A DNA stretch of 64,000 bases from Macrostomum hystrix (GCA_950097015.1 CATNEN010000014.1:992001-1056000); one strand, 5' to 3'; shown: positions 1 through 12,842, numbered from the stretch's first letter. A program made the numbers and translations. Notes: generated by a model not told the origin, from the letters alone.

Positions 1-405
1 TGCATATTGCTGCTCAATCCATAGACTAGGAGGTTGCCACATCTATGCAAATTTATACCCAGCTCTTGCCAGTACCAGTTAGGTTAACAGTGAACTTACT
101 AGAGCACAATGGAATTGACTGCTTTGCTCAATAAGACAAATTGTCACATTTTGAAGCTGAGTCTCAAACTCTTGAACCAAAGCAGATCCAAAGCAGACTT
201 GATAAGCTTATTTTTCTGCTTATATGTTGGGTGGTTCTCACAGAGTTGCCACTTTTAGTGTCCAAAGTGTTTTTTTGCCAATTTTGATTGTTTTTTCATC
301 TATTACTGCAGTATATTATATAAGCTACAGTAAAAAGTGGTTTAAAGCAGTTTTTAACACTTCATTGACAAATTCATCATTCTTCATTAAAATTCTTCAT
401 TCATC

Positions 406-816
406 ACTCATCGGATCTATGCTTTTGAGGGCTGTAGATCCGATGAGTAAAACTGCTATTAAATGCAAATATTAAGGAATCCATTGGGGCTAGAATAAAG
501 TGCCATATGTCATTAGAGACATCTATGTACCCTTCATAATATGATATAGCATTTGCGGTTTTACAGAATACACATCCTGAGAATTTTACATTTCCCCGAC
601 GTAGATCCGATGAGTCAAACTGCTTACTCAAAAAAATCTGTTTTTTACATTTTTGTTTTTCGGTAGTTGAATAGAGATAGTATGCAGTGTGCCTATAGTT
701 TTATGAAAGCACATAAATATATATTTTGTTTGCAAGAGGATTTAGCACTGAATATGCTACCACTAATTTTTTACTGACAAATTTAGGTCAAGAGGTCTGG
801 CGTAGATCCGATGAGT
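406..816. repeat. Dispersed 14-bp motif, with hairpin
   Basis: TAGATCCGATGAGT occurs at 435-448, 602-615 and 803-816, and in reverse complement at 406-419. The 406-419 and 435-448 copies form a perfect inverted repeat with a 15-nt loop. The copies are irregularly spaced, so this is not a simple tandem array. It could be the inner part of a DNA-transposon terminus or a protein-binding site cluster; no function is assigned. Confidence 0.6.
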
Positions 817-1961
817 TAAGTTTTGTGAGACACTTATAAAAGCCACAAAGTAAGTAGATATAGCTGAATTATAATAGAAATTATGTTTCCTAATGCTTAT
901 TTTAGTTATATATTGCCATATAAAAGAACAACAACGTCTTGAACACAAACGCTTTTGACAAGGGAAAGTCTTAATCTTTGACTAAAATGTGTGAGACACG
1001 GTGCTTTTACAGACTTTCATGATTTCTAGTGATTTAAAAATATGCAAACAAATGGAATTTATAACATAGCTTTAGTGCCCCACATAGGGAAACATCGATA
1101 GAACACAAATGGTTCAACAGGACAGCTTCAAATTACATTATAAAATATATTTTTTGAAAAGACACATTTTTTCAGTACTGTGGCAATCCCGTGAGAATCA
1201 CCCTGTTCTTTTTTAAATAGATAAGCATTATCTAGGGAATACAATAAACTTGTATTTGGCTTGGTTAACATAGTAACCTAAAATTAAATATATGTGGACT
1301 TTGTCCTAAAGACTTGACAAAGACTAAGACAAAAGTCTAAGCATAGACAAAACAAAGCATTTTTCATACACTAGCTAGTAGATAAGAATTTTTTAAATCA
1401 GATTTGCATCTTTAAGAATTAAGATTGGAGTTATAAATTTGATTGAATAAATTGACATTGAATCTTGGAAATTGAAATAAGCTATTTAAATAAAACATTA
1501 CCACACAAAATATCAAATCAAATAATTCCCTAACATTTCAATATGCTTGTACTTTGAAATTTTAGTCAATAAAAATTTATCTAAAAAAGAAAGAAACAAA
1601 AATTTAGTTATTTAGGTGCTAATAAATACATGTACTAGAATTCATTAATTATTTAAGTCTGAATTGCAAAATTGTTTTATTCATGCTAGATATAATTTTT
1701 TTCATCTTGATATCCCAGACAAACCCCAGACCTTGATTTAGGTTTACCCAGGCAGCTGTCCCTTGGTTTTGCATCCCTAATCACATATGTATATGTACAT
1801 CTGCCTGTTGTGATTGACAATGCTTGCGTATATGCTTGAAAACTGACAATGAACGAGTCGAGTCATTCTCGAACGACAGAAAACTGTTTTGTCTTTCAAA
1901 ATAGTATCTGCTTAATTACAATTTTGTCAAATAGAAAAAAGTTATTCATGTTTTTCATCTA

Positions 1962-2408
1962 AAACCAAACGATGATTTTCATGTATCTTCAAACCAAACA
2001 GAGAATTTGATGTTCGGTTTTTTAAATTTGAGTGAGTGGTTTAATCTTATTTAAAGGAGTGGTCTATCATGAATTATGTCATTTGAAAGCATTTTTAATG
2101 CTCTATAAATAACTACATTTATGGTAATTTAATTGGAAAGCAACCACATACAATCTTAGTCTAAAGTACATGCTGAAAAAATGCTGTTAAAAAGTATGCT
2201 TTTGTGATAAAAATTTCTACTGAAACATCCATATCTTTCTTTCCTTTTAATGCTTCATTGCATGTCATGCCTTAGCTTGTAAATAATTTCATTGACATTC
2301 AAAATAGTTGTTCTGTGAAATACAATAGCTTGTTTCTGTCTTGCACAAGACCAAGGAAGGAGTCAAAATTCTTGTTCGGTTTTGAAGATACACTGTTCGG
2401 TTGATGAT
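1962..2408. repeat. Imperfect inverted repeat pair
   Basis: The segment 1962-2000 has a core ATGTATCTTCAAACC flanked by AACCAAAC-type words. It reappears in reverse complement at 2373-2408, with core TTTTGAAGATACA flanked by TGTTCGGTT. The arms are about 37 bp and about 370 bp apart. This could be the termini of a short non-autonomous DNA element, but no target duplication was recognised. Confidence 0.4.
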
Positions 2409-3282
2409 ACATTACCCTCGCTAACTTTATGAATGCCAATGAGTTTCTCAATAAAACTAAATTATTCGAATTCAATGTAGAGGACTTATATCAATAGCCC
2501 CATCACTAATTAAAAAAGAGCAACATAAAAATATTCTTTTTTATTGCTACAAGGCTAGGCAACTATTTCAATAAAATGTTTACAGTACAGCATGTGATGA
2601 GTTATGATACTTATATTTACAAGCCTAGCATTTTGGAGAAATACTTTTTTGTTTGAAGCTTCTGCCCATTTATCAGATTCTGATACTGCGGTATGCAGTA
2701 TATGCAGTATAATTCTAAAAAATCTATATATATAAAAGTGAAAACTCTGTCTGTCTGTCTGTCTGTCTGTGTGCAACCTTTTGTCTTTATAGACGCCGAA
2801 ACCGCTCAACCAAATCGCACCAAACTTTGCACATACCTAAAACCACCTACGCTGAGTGCAATAGGCTACTCAAATTCCCGAAAAATCATTTCCTTCCTGC
2901 TCAAAAGTGCAAAAAACTGCTCAAAAATCGTCAAAAAATCACTCAATTCGACATATCGTCGCCCCACTTTGTTAGATTTTCTCCAAATTTGATCCACTTA
3001 CACTTTACATGTTTTCCAACAATGCTGTCAATTTTGAACATCTCTACTCAATCCAGAGCAAAGCTGCCTCATCTCAAAGTGAGTCACTTTTTGTTTTCCG
3101 AGGACAGCCACCCCAACTCCCCTCCGCCACTCTGCGGGCCAAATTTTATTACAGCCACCCCCTCCCTTTCCCGGGCGCCGAAGCCCCAGACTGTACATTG
3201 TATTTCAAGCCGTGAATGTACACAGCCCAAACCCCTAGACTGTCTACTGGCCCCCAAGCAGCACTAATACTGAGTGCGGTGA

Positions 3283-4332
3283 GTGCGGTGGCGTCCCAGT
3301 GCGCAGGGCTCTCCGGTCGATATTTCTCTCCAGCCAGCCTGGGATAGAAGAAAGAGAGAGGCTGGCGATCAACTGATGGGTGGTGTCACTCTGCTGCTGT
3401 CTGGAGACTTTAGACAGACGCTGCCTGTGATTCCGCGTGGCACTCCTGCTGATGAGATTAATGCTTGCCTAAAATCATCTCACCTGTGGCCATCGGTTGT
3501 GAAGTTGCACCTACGAACAAACATGAGAGCTACAATTCAAGGAGACGAAACAGCTCATGAGTTCTCTGCCAATCTATTGCGAATCGGCAATGGTCTGCTG
3601 GAGATTAGCACCGAGGATGGGCAGTCATCGATCGCTACAATCGGAACCATTGGGCAGTCAGTGCAGGAGCTCAAGGCAAAAGTTTACCCGAACCTGATGG
3701 TTCGATATGCTGACGTTGACTGGCTGTCAGAGAGGGCAATTCTGTGTCCTAGAAATGATGCCGCCAACGAAATTAACTACCAACTGCTTCAGGAGTTGCC
3801 AGGTGCAGTTTTCACCTACAAGTCAATTGATACAACGTTGACTGATGACACCGCTGTGGAGTATCCTGTTGAGTTTCTGAACTCTCTAGATCCTCCTGGA
3901 ACTCCATAGCACAACTTGCAGCTGAAAGTTGGGGCACCAATTATGCTCCTCCGCAACCTGAATGCGCCAAGGCTGTGTAACGGCACCAGACTGATAGTCA
4001 GGCGGCTCTTCCCACACGTGATTGAGGCCACGATAATGACTGGATCTGGCAGAGGAGAGTCTGTGTTCGTTCCCCGGATTCCAATTATCCCCACGGACCT
4101 GCCATTTCAGTTCAAGCGACTGCAGTTCCCTGTGAGAGTGTGCTTTGCGATGACTATTAACAAGGCTCAGGGACAGTCGCTGAAGGTGGCTGGCATCAAC
4201 CTGGAGACTCCTTGCTTCTCGCATGGGCAGCTTTATGTCGCCTGCTCCCGTGTTGGAACTCCAGCTGGCCTATTCATTTTCGCACCAAGGGGAAAAACGA
4301 AGAATGTGGTGTATCCCCAGGCCTTGAGGTGA
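3283..4332 (+). pseudogene. Helitron Pif1-like helicase, C-terminal remnant
   Basis: The frame from about 3283 reads through a single in-frame TAG at 3907-3909 and continues in the same frame to a stop at 4330-4332. Visible helicase motifs are GDFRQTLPV (about 3403-3430), the KVGAPIMLLRNLN stretch just after the TAG, NKAQGQS (about 4159-4180) and YVACSRV near the end. These match the later motifs of the SF1 helicase domain of Helitron RepHel proteins, which unwinds DNA during rolling-circle transposition. The N-terminal Rep nuclease and the ATP-binding P-loop motif are absent upstream. The frame is therefore 5'-truncated and interrupted once, and is best read as a decayed transposon gene rather than host Pif1. 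Confidence 0.85.
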
Positions 4333-4484
4333 CTCGCAAGCAATTAATAGAAAAGTAGTCACGAATTGACCTTGACCTGTCTAACTCTGAACTCTGAAAC
4401 AGTTTAATTTTGTTTCTTTGACATTGTTATTGTTATGTTATGGCTATTTTCCTTATGTCTACGCGTGTACATGCATACTGTATA

Positions 4485-4757
4485 CAGAGGCAGATTTAGG
4501 GGGGGCGGGGGGGCAGTCGCCCCCCTAAATTTTAATCATGGGAATAAGATGCCCCCACCAGGGGCGCCAGTCGCAGCACTGGCGCCCCTTTTTCGGACGC
4601 TGGCGCCCCTTTTTCAGCCGCTGGCTCCCGTTTTTCAGCCACTGGCGCCCTTTCTTGGCTCCTGGCGCCCTTTTTCGGCCGCTGGCACCCCCTCTGTGAT
4701 TCTCATGGCGCTCCCCTGACAGACCGCCCTAAAAAAAAATTCCTGGATCTGCCACTG
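4485..4757. mobile_element. hAT-type MITE with 8-bp target duplication
   Basis: Terminal inverted repeats start CAGAGGCAGATTTAGG on the left and CAGTGGCAGATCCAGG on the right (reverse complement). The element is flanked by the perfect 8-bp direct repeat ACTGTATA at 4477-4484 and 4758-4765. An 8-bp target duplication and CA(G) termini are hAT-superfamily hallmarks. The interior carries about five imperfect copies of a roughly 22-bp unit containing CTGGCGCCC followed by a T-run, and no transposase. It is nested in the Helitron and so inserted later. Confidence 0.85.
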
Positions 4758-4996
4758 ACTGTATAGAGGAGTGGCTAAGAGACATGTTTCTAAAGAAGTA
4801 ATCAAGAGGGGGCTGTTTGGACAAACTTTTCACTTATTTTTTACTTAAAACGCCCTTAAACAAACTCTTCACTTTTCATTCATGCAGTAAATATAAATAA
4901 ATTGTGACCTTCACTATAAAGTTAATACAGAGACGTGAATTGCTTACTGCTTTGCTTTAAATTTCTGCCCCAAAAACAACGGGCAAAAAAAGCTAG

Positions 4997-7728
4997 TCAT
5001 ACATATAAAAGCCTAGCTAACTCTTTCGTTTGGGTTTTTACATGTAGTAGTTAGCATAGGCCCCTATGGCGTCTTGGATGCAGGCAAAGTGTCTATTTGC
5101 TAGATTAATTTTTTTAATATAAATTTAATGGATTTTGAGGACTGAGGGCTCAATAACCAAGAGAAATTGGGTTGTTTGCTCAGAAAAATGAAAAAGCTGA
5201 TTGAGTTGAATGGGTACGAAATTATCGTGCAACGAGCGTAAAACGAGCTTTCTATTAACACGCACCAAAGCCTGGTTCCAAGCAGTTTTGCCGAATAGTA
5301 GATTTCGAACAAAAATTATATTCTTTCTATAATTTATTGCAGCTTCAGTGCACGACCCGAACGCTGAGCAGTGGGGTGATTTATGTTAAGGGTGTCTATA
5401 ACATGGGTTCGTACTGGGTCACTGGCTGGGTTTGAAGCATAACTACACATGCTTTCCTAGATCCAAATGATATAAGTTTTTGTCTTTAATCACTACTAAA
5501 GTTCGTAGCGAAAATAGGTCTGCATAAAATTTTAAAAGCTTTAAAGTCATATTTTAATACACTTTGTTTTACTATTGCAAATCCAGCGAGCCCAGTAAGC
5601 CCAGACAGGTTTTATGTACACTTAATTTTGCTATACGCACTAATGGAAATGACAGCATGTAAACAAACTTTAGTCTCAGAATGCTGCAATTACTAATTTC
5701 AATAACCCATGACTTTCTGCATAAACACGAGAAATGATACGGTATGGAATTTCAAATACCTGCAATCAGCGAAAGTTTATGAATATAGCTAGCAGTTGTA
5801 AGGCACGGAATCATGCCGGGCAATGACCATGGAGTCATGCAGGGTAATGACTAAAGTTTTCATGAAGGGTCATGACCAAGGGGTCATTCCGGGAAATGAC
5901 CAAGGAGTTAGCTAGCTGTATACGAAATACAGCTATATTCAGCTGTATACGATAATCTCCGCCCCCAGCGGATCAGCCACCCTCTTGACCTGATCCGCCC
6001 CCTGCCATGATTCGCCCATAGCGGATTAGCCATCCCTTGTCCTAATCGGCCCCAGAGGATCAGTCGATCCTGAATCGCCCCCTGTCCTGAACCGCCGCTG
6101 GTCCTGATCCACTTCAGGCTTTTGTTTTGTAAAGTTTAAAGCTCCGTGGGAATCTGAAACAACGAAATTGCGCTCAGCAAAAAAATCCGTTTTTGTTAGA
6201 AATTACGACTCAGCATTCGCCCTTTTTATTTCTGCTATTTACTCCTGAAGAATGAGGCTAGTATAGTACGGCTCATTTATCGCGTATGCTACACAGAATT
6301 AGTCATTCCTTATCCAGATGCCATCCATGGCAGTCAGATTGCTAAAGCTCCGTTGTTTTAGGGGTAGCACCGCAGAGAAGAGACTATATAAGTTCGCTAC
6401 AAAAAACCTTTCGATCCTGTCAAAGTTAGGAGAGTAGTGAGCACTCAGTTCAAAGGTACGCCACCAGAACTCCATCTGGACAGCAACGATTTTCTTTCGA
6501 TGCCCAGGAGGTCTTCGCTATGACCGGTCATCACTAGGATCGTGTCTCTCAAGCTAGAGTTTTTTGACGTGGCGCCGCCAACATTTGAAGCAAGGACCAC
6601 TAGTAGAAGAAGGACGGGACACTTCGTTTCTTGGAAAATTTGTAATAGGCAGATTTCCACGGAAAATGCACAAGTGAGATATTGATTAATTACCGCGGAT
6701 CAACAAGGCACATGTCCACGTGATTTCTATGAATCGGCGAAAACTATCGTCCGCTTATTTTTTCTTTGTGAAACGCATTTGCCTACTTGTAGTAGGAGAT
6801 TAGACTTATTTTGCTGTCGGTTCCGAGTCTCGCAAAAAAGGTATCGCATGCTGACAGGGGCGGATTTAAAATTGAATTTGAGGCGCTGATGAGCAAGTGC
6901 CGGTGCACTAGGTGATAATGCATGCCCAGCTCAGTACTTCGCACCGGAAATTCGAATTTAGCACGAAAGTCGTTGAAATTTCGTGGCACAATGATCGATG
7001 GACATCATAATCCAGCCGAGAGGGGCCGGGTAGGAATTTCACTGCCGACCGCAACGCCGCAGCCCTATATAATTGTGAGCTCTTGGCTACGCACAAGCTG
7101 CAGGCTGCACGCGAGCTCGGCTTGTCATCATGTGATGATTACATTCAGTGCACGAGACACTCGCCACAACTCCACAGCTGCTATTCCGCTAATTGATACA
7201 GGCTTCAGTTCTCAGCTTGATACTCATTGATCCCAGTGCGAGCTAAAGCTAAGGGCTAATTATCCCAGCCTTTCAACAAGGATCGGGAGGGCTTCAAAAT
7301 CACACATCATAATTTTTGCGTACTGCAGTTTCCGCAAGCGGCAAGCAATCATTTCAGCGTTGGCTGATTCGATAAACGAATAAAACAAGCCCAGCCAGCA
7401 CCAACATGACGAAACTGCGAGACCGGAAGAAGGACTGAAAGGCACTCGAAAAACTGTTTTTGATCAACTCGTTTGCAACTCTAAATGACAAATTAAGTTG
7501 CTGAAATTGTGGACACAGCTTATCACAGTGTCGGGATGCCTTTGCCTGCCTGACAGCGTATATTGTGCTTTGCTTATCGTTGCTTGCCGAGTTTGCTGAT
7601 GAAATTGCTTACAAAATTATGTGTTAATTTGTGGCAAGTCAAATAAAATTAACTAAATCACTGAATAATGGCTTGTTCATTGCTTTGATCTAGCTCAGCC
7701 AACCCGCCTGAAATGCTGATTAAACAAT
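4997..7728. other. Intergenic, short degenerate repeats
   Basis: No supported gene. Around 5815-5920 a short diverged unit built on TCATG/GGGTAATGACC recurs about six times. Around 5955-6118 a roughly 35-bp diverged unit containing GATCAGCC and CCTGATCCGCC recurs about five times. The rest (6120-7728) holds only short open frames without recognisable domains. Confidence 0.5.
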
Positions 7729-9225
7729 GTCATTATAGCAGGCTATGATCAGATGGTCATTATAACAGGCTATTATCAGATGGTCATTATAGCAGGCTAT
7801 GATCAGATGGTCATTATAGCAGGCTATGATCAGATGGTCATTATTGCAGGCTATGATCAGATGGTCATTATAGCAGGCTATGATCAGATGGTCATTATAG
7901 CAGGCTATGATCAGATGGTCATTATTGCAGGCTATTATCAGATGGTCATTATAGCAGGCTATGATCAGATGGTCATTATAGCAGGCTATGATCAGATGGT
8001 CATTATAGCAGGCTATGATCAGATGGTCATTATAGCAGGCTATGATCAGATGGTCATTATAGCAGGCTATGATCAGATGGTCATTATAGCAGGCTATGAT
8101 CAGATGGTCATTATTGCAGGCTATTATCAGATGGTCATTATAGCAGGCTATGATCAGATGGTCATTATAGCAGGCTATGATCAGATGGTCATTATAGCAG
8201 GCTATTATCAGATGGTCATTATAGCAGGCTATTATCAGATGGTCATTATAGCAGGCTATGATCAGATGGTCATTATAGCAGGCTATGATCAGATGGTCAT
8301 TATTGCAGGCTATGATCAGATGGTCATTATAGCAGGCTATGATCAGATGGTCATTATAGCAGGCTATGATCAGATGGTCATTATTGCAGGCTATTATCAG
8401 ATGGTCATTATAGCAGGCTATGATCAGATGGTCATTATTGCAGGCTATGATCAGATGGTCATTATATCAGGCTATGATCAGATGGTCATTATAGCAGGCT
8501 ATGATCAGATGGTCATTATTGCAGGCTATGATCAGATGGTCATTATAGCAGGCTATGATCAGATGGTCATTATTGCAGGCTATGATCAGATGGTCATTAT
8601 ATCAGGCTATGATCAGATGGTCATTATAGCAGGCTATGATCAGATGGTCATTATTGCAGGCTATGATCAGATGGTCATTATAGCAGGCTATGATCAGATG
8701 GTCATTATAGCAGGCTATGATCAGATGGTCATTATATCAGGCTATGATCAGATGGTCATTATAGCAGGCTATGATCAGATGGTCATTATAGCAGGCTATG
8801 ATCAGATGGTCATTATAGCAGGCTATGATCAGATGGTCATTATTGCAGGCTATGATCAGATGGTCATTATAGCAGGCTATGATCAGATGGTCATTATAGC
8901 AGGCTATGATCAGATGGTCATTATTGCAGGCTATGATCAGATGGTCATTATAGCAGGCTATGATCAGAGGGTCATAGCAGGCTATGATCAGAGGGTCATA
9001 GCAGATCATGATCAGAGGGTCATAGCAGATCATGATCAGAGGGTCATAGCAGATCATGATCAGAGGGTCATAGCAGATCATGATCAGAGGGTCATAGCAG
9101 ATCATGATCAGAGGGTCATAGCAGATCATGATCAGAGGGTCATAGCAGATCATGATCAGAGGGTCATAGCAGATCATGATCAGAGGGTCATAGCAGATCA
9201 TGATCAGAGGGTCATAGCAGACTAA
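7729..9225. repeat. 27-bp minisatellite grading into a 24-bp one
   Basis: From 7729 to about 8965 a 27-bp unit repeats about 45 times; its core is GGCTATGATCAGATGGTC. From about 8966 to 9225 a derived 24-bp unit (core GCAGATCATGATCAGAGGG) repeats about ten times. Each unit carries the palindrome TGATCA. Both periods are multiples of three, so long open frames run through on both strands (9- and 8-residue repeats). No flanking exons, signal peptide or homology support coding. Variant units (TATTATCAG, ATTATTGCA, ATTATATCA) recur in blocks, which points to segmental amplification. Confidence 0.95.
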
Positions 9226-11605
9226 CACGGTCATACAGTTCAGCCAGGCTGTTGCTAGTGTCATAAACTGTTCTGTCTTGGCTGACCCAGCAACGGACAG
9301 CCGCCTGTATCGGCATCAAAGCCTATAAATGTAAGAATGTGCCGATTAACAAAGACCTTCAGAACGCATAAACTGCCAGCTTCAATCCAGCCAGTTTTCA
9401 AATTAAGGAGACACGAAGAGGCGGAGCCTCTTAAGGTTATTTTTATGCTCCGGCAAGCGCGCATTTAACAGCAATTAAAAACCGAACGGGACTGTCGACA
9501 CATTTTACAGCCCAGGCCGGTCTGCTGACTCCTTGGACAAGTCAAGCCGTTTATTGTCAGGCGGGCCTTTGTTCCCCGCCCCGCTAAGAATGCGGCCCGG
9601 CCTGCTGAGCACAGCGGCACTGGGGGCGGCGCTTGGAGCCTAATCCGCATGCAGGCCCTAATCTGCCATGCAGCGGATACGGCCCATTTGCGCCAGCGGC
9701 TCCCATCGGATTAACAAGCCGAGGCTGGGAGTATTTCTGGGCATTTTGGGATTCTGCGACACGGGACCGGCAAATGACACTGCTGCTCAAGCGCCTCCCC
9801 GCAGAAGCCCCGCAGTGAGATAATCGGGAGCAGGGGGCGGGTGGTCAATTCCCAGGGCGCTGCAGGCGGGCATTAACGGAGCGCAGCCGCCTTGTTCGCT
9901 GGGTTGAGAGGCCGCTGTTAATGTAAATGGCTGCTGGACAAGTCCTGATTTTCAAATCCAGCAGTTTACCGCTCACTCTTCCTTTTCTACGCTGAAAATT
10001 TTATTTCCTCGTCATGAGCCCCCAAACCCCGCAACCCCCCCCCCAGAAGCAGGCGCGCTCCGCCGCGTTTCATGATTAATTAATCGACAGGCCGTCAAAG
10101 ACATTGCGCCGGCCTGCAGTGGAACTTACAACTCCTACTCAAGCTCAACTGCCCCCCGCGCTCCGCCGCGGCTCAAATTGTCGCATTGGGGCGGAGCCGT
10201 CTCTGGCTTTAATGCCCCGCAAATGATCCCCAAGGCGGCCAGTTTGCTCCTCTCCGCCGCTGAGCAGCAAATGCGGAATGAGCGCAAAAAGTCGCGACCG
10301 GGGGCTGATGGGACATGAGACTGTTGCCGCATCCTCTATCGCTTTACCGGCTTTTTCACTCAATGACTTCCCCATGCCCGCCAGGGAATCGACCCGGTGG
10401 GGAGGGGGCAGAGGAGTTGAGTGGGCCGTTGTCACAGAAGCAAGTCGATTCTCAAGAAGAACCGAGTCCATCACAAAAAGTCGACCTCTTTTATCCGTCG
10501 GATCCAAATCAGAAGCTTCCCGTAGCCAGGGATATCGCATTTCCGCCGCCAAGCCAGCCGCGTGACGGGATCCGGGTGATTTTCCTAGAAACAGTCATCG
10601 AACCGTAGAGTTCCCGTGTTACCCCTGGCCTCCTTCCTCGCTGATTTCCAGCCTCATTATAGCTTCATCAAAGTCTCCATCTCGAGTTGCCGCTTATCGC
10701 AGCGGCAATCTGGCAGCAACACTCCCCGGCCTTGTCGACTTTCAGCTTCCGGTGCGCGATGGGGAAAACACACCGCCCATTTCTCTTTTTCCCCGTCTTC
10801 CTCTGCTCATCTACCTGAGCAGCACATCTCACCCGCGACCCCCCACCGGCGGACTGATTGACTCTCGCTTGATTGGAAATCGATACAGGCTGCTTGCAGA
10901 TCTGCGGGCCTCGATCCGCTCGCTAATGTTGTTGAGAGATCGCCTCACTGAGATCAGAATTGTGAATTATGAAGTTCTTTGTTTTTGTCATGATTTTAAG
11001 AGCCCAAACTCGATCACTTCTGCCTCCAAGAGAATCCGAGCTCTCTAGTCTATAGACTGCGTGCTCAAATCGGGAACTGTTCTCAGAGAGCTCTGGCCAT
11101 TATCGACTCTGTTCTTGTGGCCATTTGATAGCGGCGTTGACCTCGCCTCGAGAATCAGGCAGACTTTGTTGATAAGGAATTGTCAATCGCTGCAGCCTCC
11201 TCCCCTATAGATCCCCGTTGAGCGAACAAGAATGGGAAAAATCTTTGAATAGGGATGTAAAGCTGCTAGGGGATCATGAATCTGACAGCCAGCACCCAAG
11301 GGCGACGGCTACGGGAGAAATATGACGCGATCTTCTTGGGATATTTCTCCCATTTTCCTATCTCCCCTCTTACTCGGTTTTCATCGCCTCGGTCGCAAAA
11401 AACTTCGCGGCTCGAGTTTCCTGAATGCCCGAGGAGTCTGGGGGGAGAGCAGGCAGCTCTGCACTTCCCTGAGAAGCTGCTCAAGAGTTGCAAATCCCCG
11501 AAAAGCGAGAATAATCTCAATACTCAATAGACTCAATACTCAGACCTTGATTTTTCAGAAATTTTCTCAAAACCTCAAACCTCAAAACCTCAAATTTACT
11601 CAAAG
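9226..11605. other. GC-rich intergenic sequence, no gene recognised
   Basis: The stretch is GC-richer than the left flank and holds many short overlapping open frames in all phases, as expected for GC-rich non-coding DNA. No domain, splice-linked exon series or RNA gene was recognised. A short direct repeat of CTCAAAACCTCAAA type near 11570-11605 leads into the next array. Confidence 0.45.
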
Positions 11606-12312
11606 TATCAGACCTCTATAGTGTCAGACCTTAAAAGTGTCAGATCTCAAAAGTGTCAAATCTCATAAGCGTCAGATCTCAAAAGTGTCAAATCTCAAAA
11701 GTGTCAGATCTTAAATGTGTCAGATCTCAAATGTGTCAAATCTCAAAAGTGTCAGATCTTAAATGTGTCAAATCTCAAAAGTGTCAGATCTTAAATGTGT
11801 CAGATCTTAAATGTGTCAGATCTCAAATGTGTCAAATCTCAAAAGTGTCAGATCTCAAAAGTGTCAAATCTCAAAAGCGTCAAATCTCAAGTGTCAGACC
11901 TCATAAGTGTCAGATCTCAAAAGTGTCAGATCTTAAATGTGTCAGATCTCAAATGTGTCAAATCTCAAAAGTGTCAGATCTTAAATGTGTCAAATCTCAA
12001 AAGTGTCAGATCTTAAATGTGTCAGATCTCAAAAGTGTCAAATCTCAAAAGTGTCAGATCTTAAATGTGTCAGATCTCAAATGTGTCAAATCTCAAAAGT
12101 GTCAGATCTTAAATGTGTCAAATCTCAAAAGTGTCAGATCTTAAATGTGTCAGATCTCAAAAGTGTCAAATCTTAAAAGTGTCAGATCTCATAAGTGTCA
12201 GATCTCAAAAGTGTCAAATCTCAAAAGTGTCAGATCTCAAAAGTGTCAGATCTCAAAAGTGTCAAATCTCAAGTGTCAGACCTCATAAGCGTCAGATCTC
12301 AAGTGTCAGATC
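11606..12312. repeat. 16-bp minisatellite
   Basis: About 44 copies of the unit GTGTCAGATCTCAAAA, with frequent variants ATCTTAAAT, AAATCTC and ACCTCAT. The variants are interspersed in recurring blocks. Frames opened by this array are low-complexity by-products and are not called as genes. Confidence 0.95.
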
Positions 12313-12842
12313 CTGCATAGCGGCGGTGAAGGCTGGAAGCAGCATGCTTGCAATTGCGCCAGTCCTGGCCTGAAACTGCCGGAGTTGCTGAGCAGTTGGA
12401 GAAGTGGCAATCTATTTTCACCAGGACTGCTCACTGAACACGAGTGTCAGCACGGATGGCATTAAAAATGCTGACGATTTTGAGACGAATTCAAAGCAGA
12501 CAGGAGAGGCGCCTGCCGAGGGTCTCGCCGACAGACGGCCCGAAGCGAAACTCTTCAAGCAAGAAGCATTGCCCGCGCCTTTGATTCTCAGACTCTCAGC
12601 TCAGACTCGTCTCTGACAGCCCAGAGCAGTTTGGCAACTCATTTTCTGGGTGTCTGCTCTCGCCTGACTGCTTTTGCCAAGCTGTTTGAGAGCTCAACAA
12701 AAAAACTTGAGAAGATTTCAGAAGCGCGATGGGAGCGAGTGAAATGGACAGAGACCAGTCACCGGAGAAGTGGATCCCAATACCCGCAACAGGATTCCCT
12801 AAAATGGGACGCCGGAATTTCAAAAATTAAAATACTTTTGCG

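Larger units (their letters stand above)
1..2722. other. AT-rich gene-poor flank
   Basis: No convincing coding region is visible. The stretch is clearly more AT-rich than most of the window and its open frames are short with no recognisable domains. It contains two repeat patterns described separately: a 14-bp motif in four copies near 406-816 and an inverted pair near 1962-2408. It ends at the A that precedes the Helitron. Confidence 0.6.
2723..4996 (+). mobile_element. Helitron, non-autonomous, with nested MITE
   Basis: The left end begins TCTATATATATAAAAGTG directly after an A and is followed by a (GTCT)n stretch, as in many animal Helitron 5' ends. The right end is a hairpin, TGCCC (4966-4970) pairing with GGGCA (4981-4985), then an A-run and CTAG at 4993-4996, followed by T. 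TC start, 3' hairpin, CTRR end and insertion between A and T are the diagnostic Helitron features. Inside lies the C-terminal half of a Pif1-type helicase frame. The Rep/HUH portion and the helicase Walker A part are missing, so the copy cannot be autonomous. A 273-bp hAT MITE (4485-4757) is inserted near the 3' end. The boundaries rest on terminal motifs, not on an aligned empty site. Confidence 0.82.

Noticed and set aside
3009-3267. Short frames in the Helitron 5' part
   Set aside because: Pro/Ser-rich low-complexity frames overlapping in several phases, no Rep motifs.
7753-9225. 490-codon open frame as a real protein
   Set aside because: The frame exists because the 27/24-bp period is a multiple of three and stop-free; the other strand is open too, and no unique flanking coding sequence is present.
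10135-10861. Overlapping short frames in GC-rich DNA
   Set aside because: Frames on both strands, none with recognisable domains or splice continuity.
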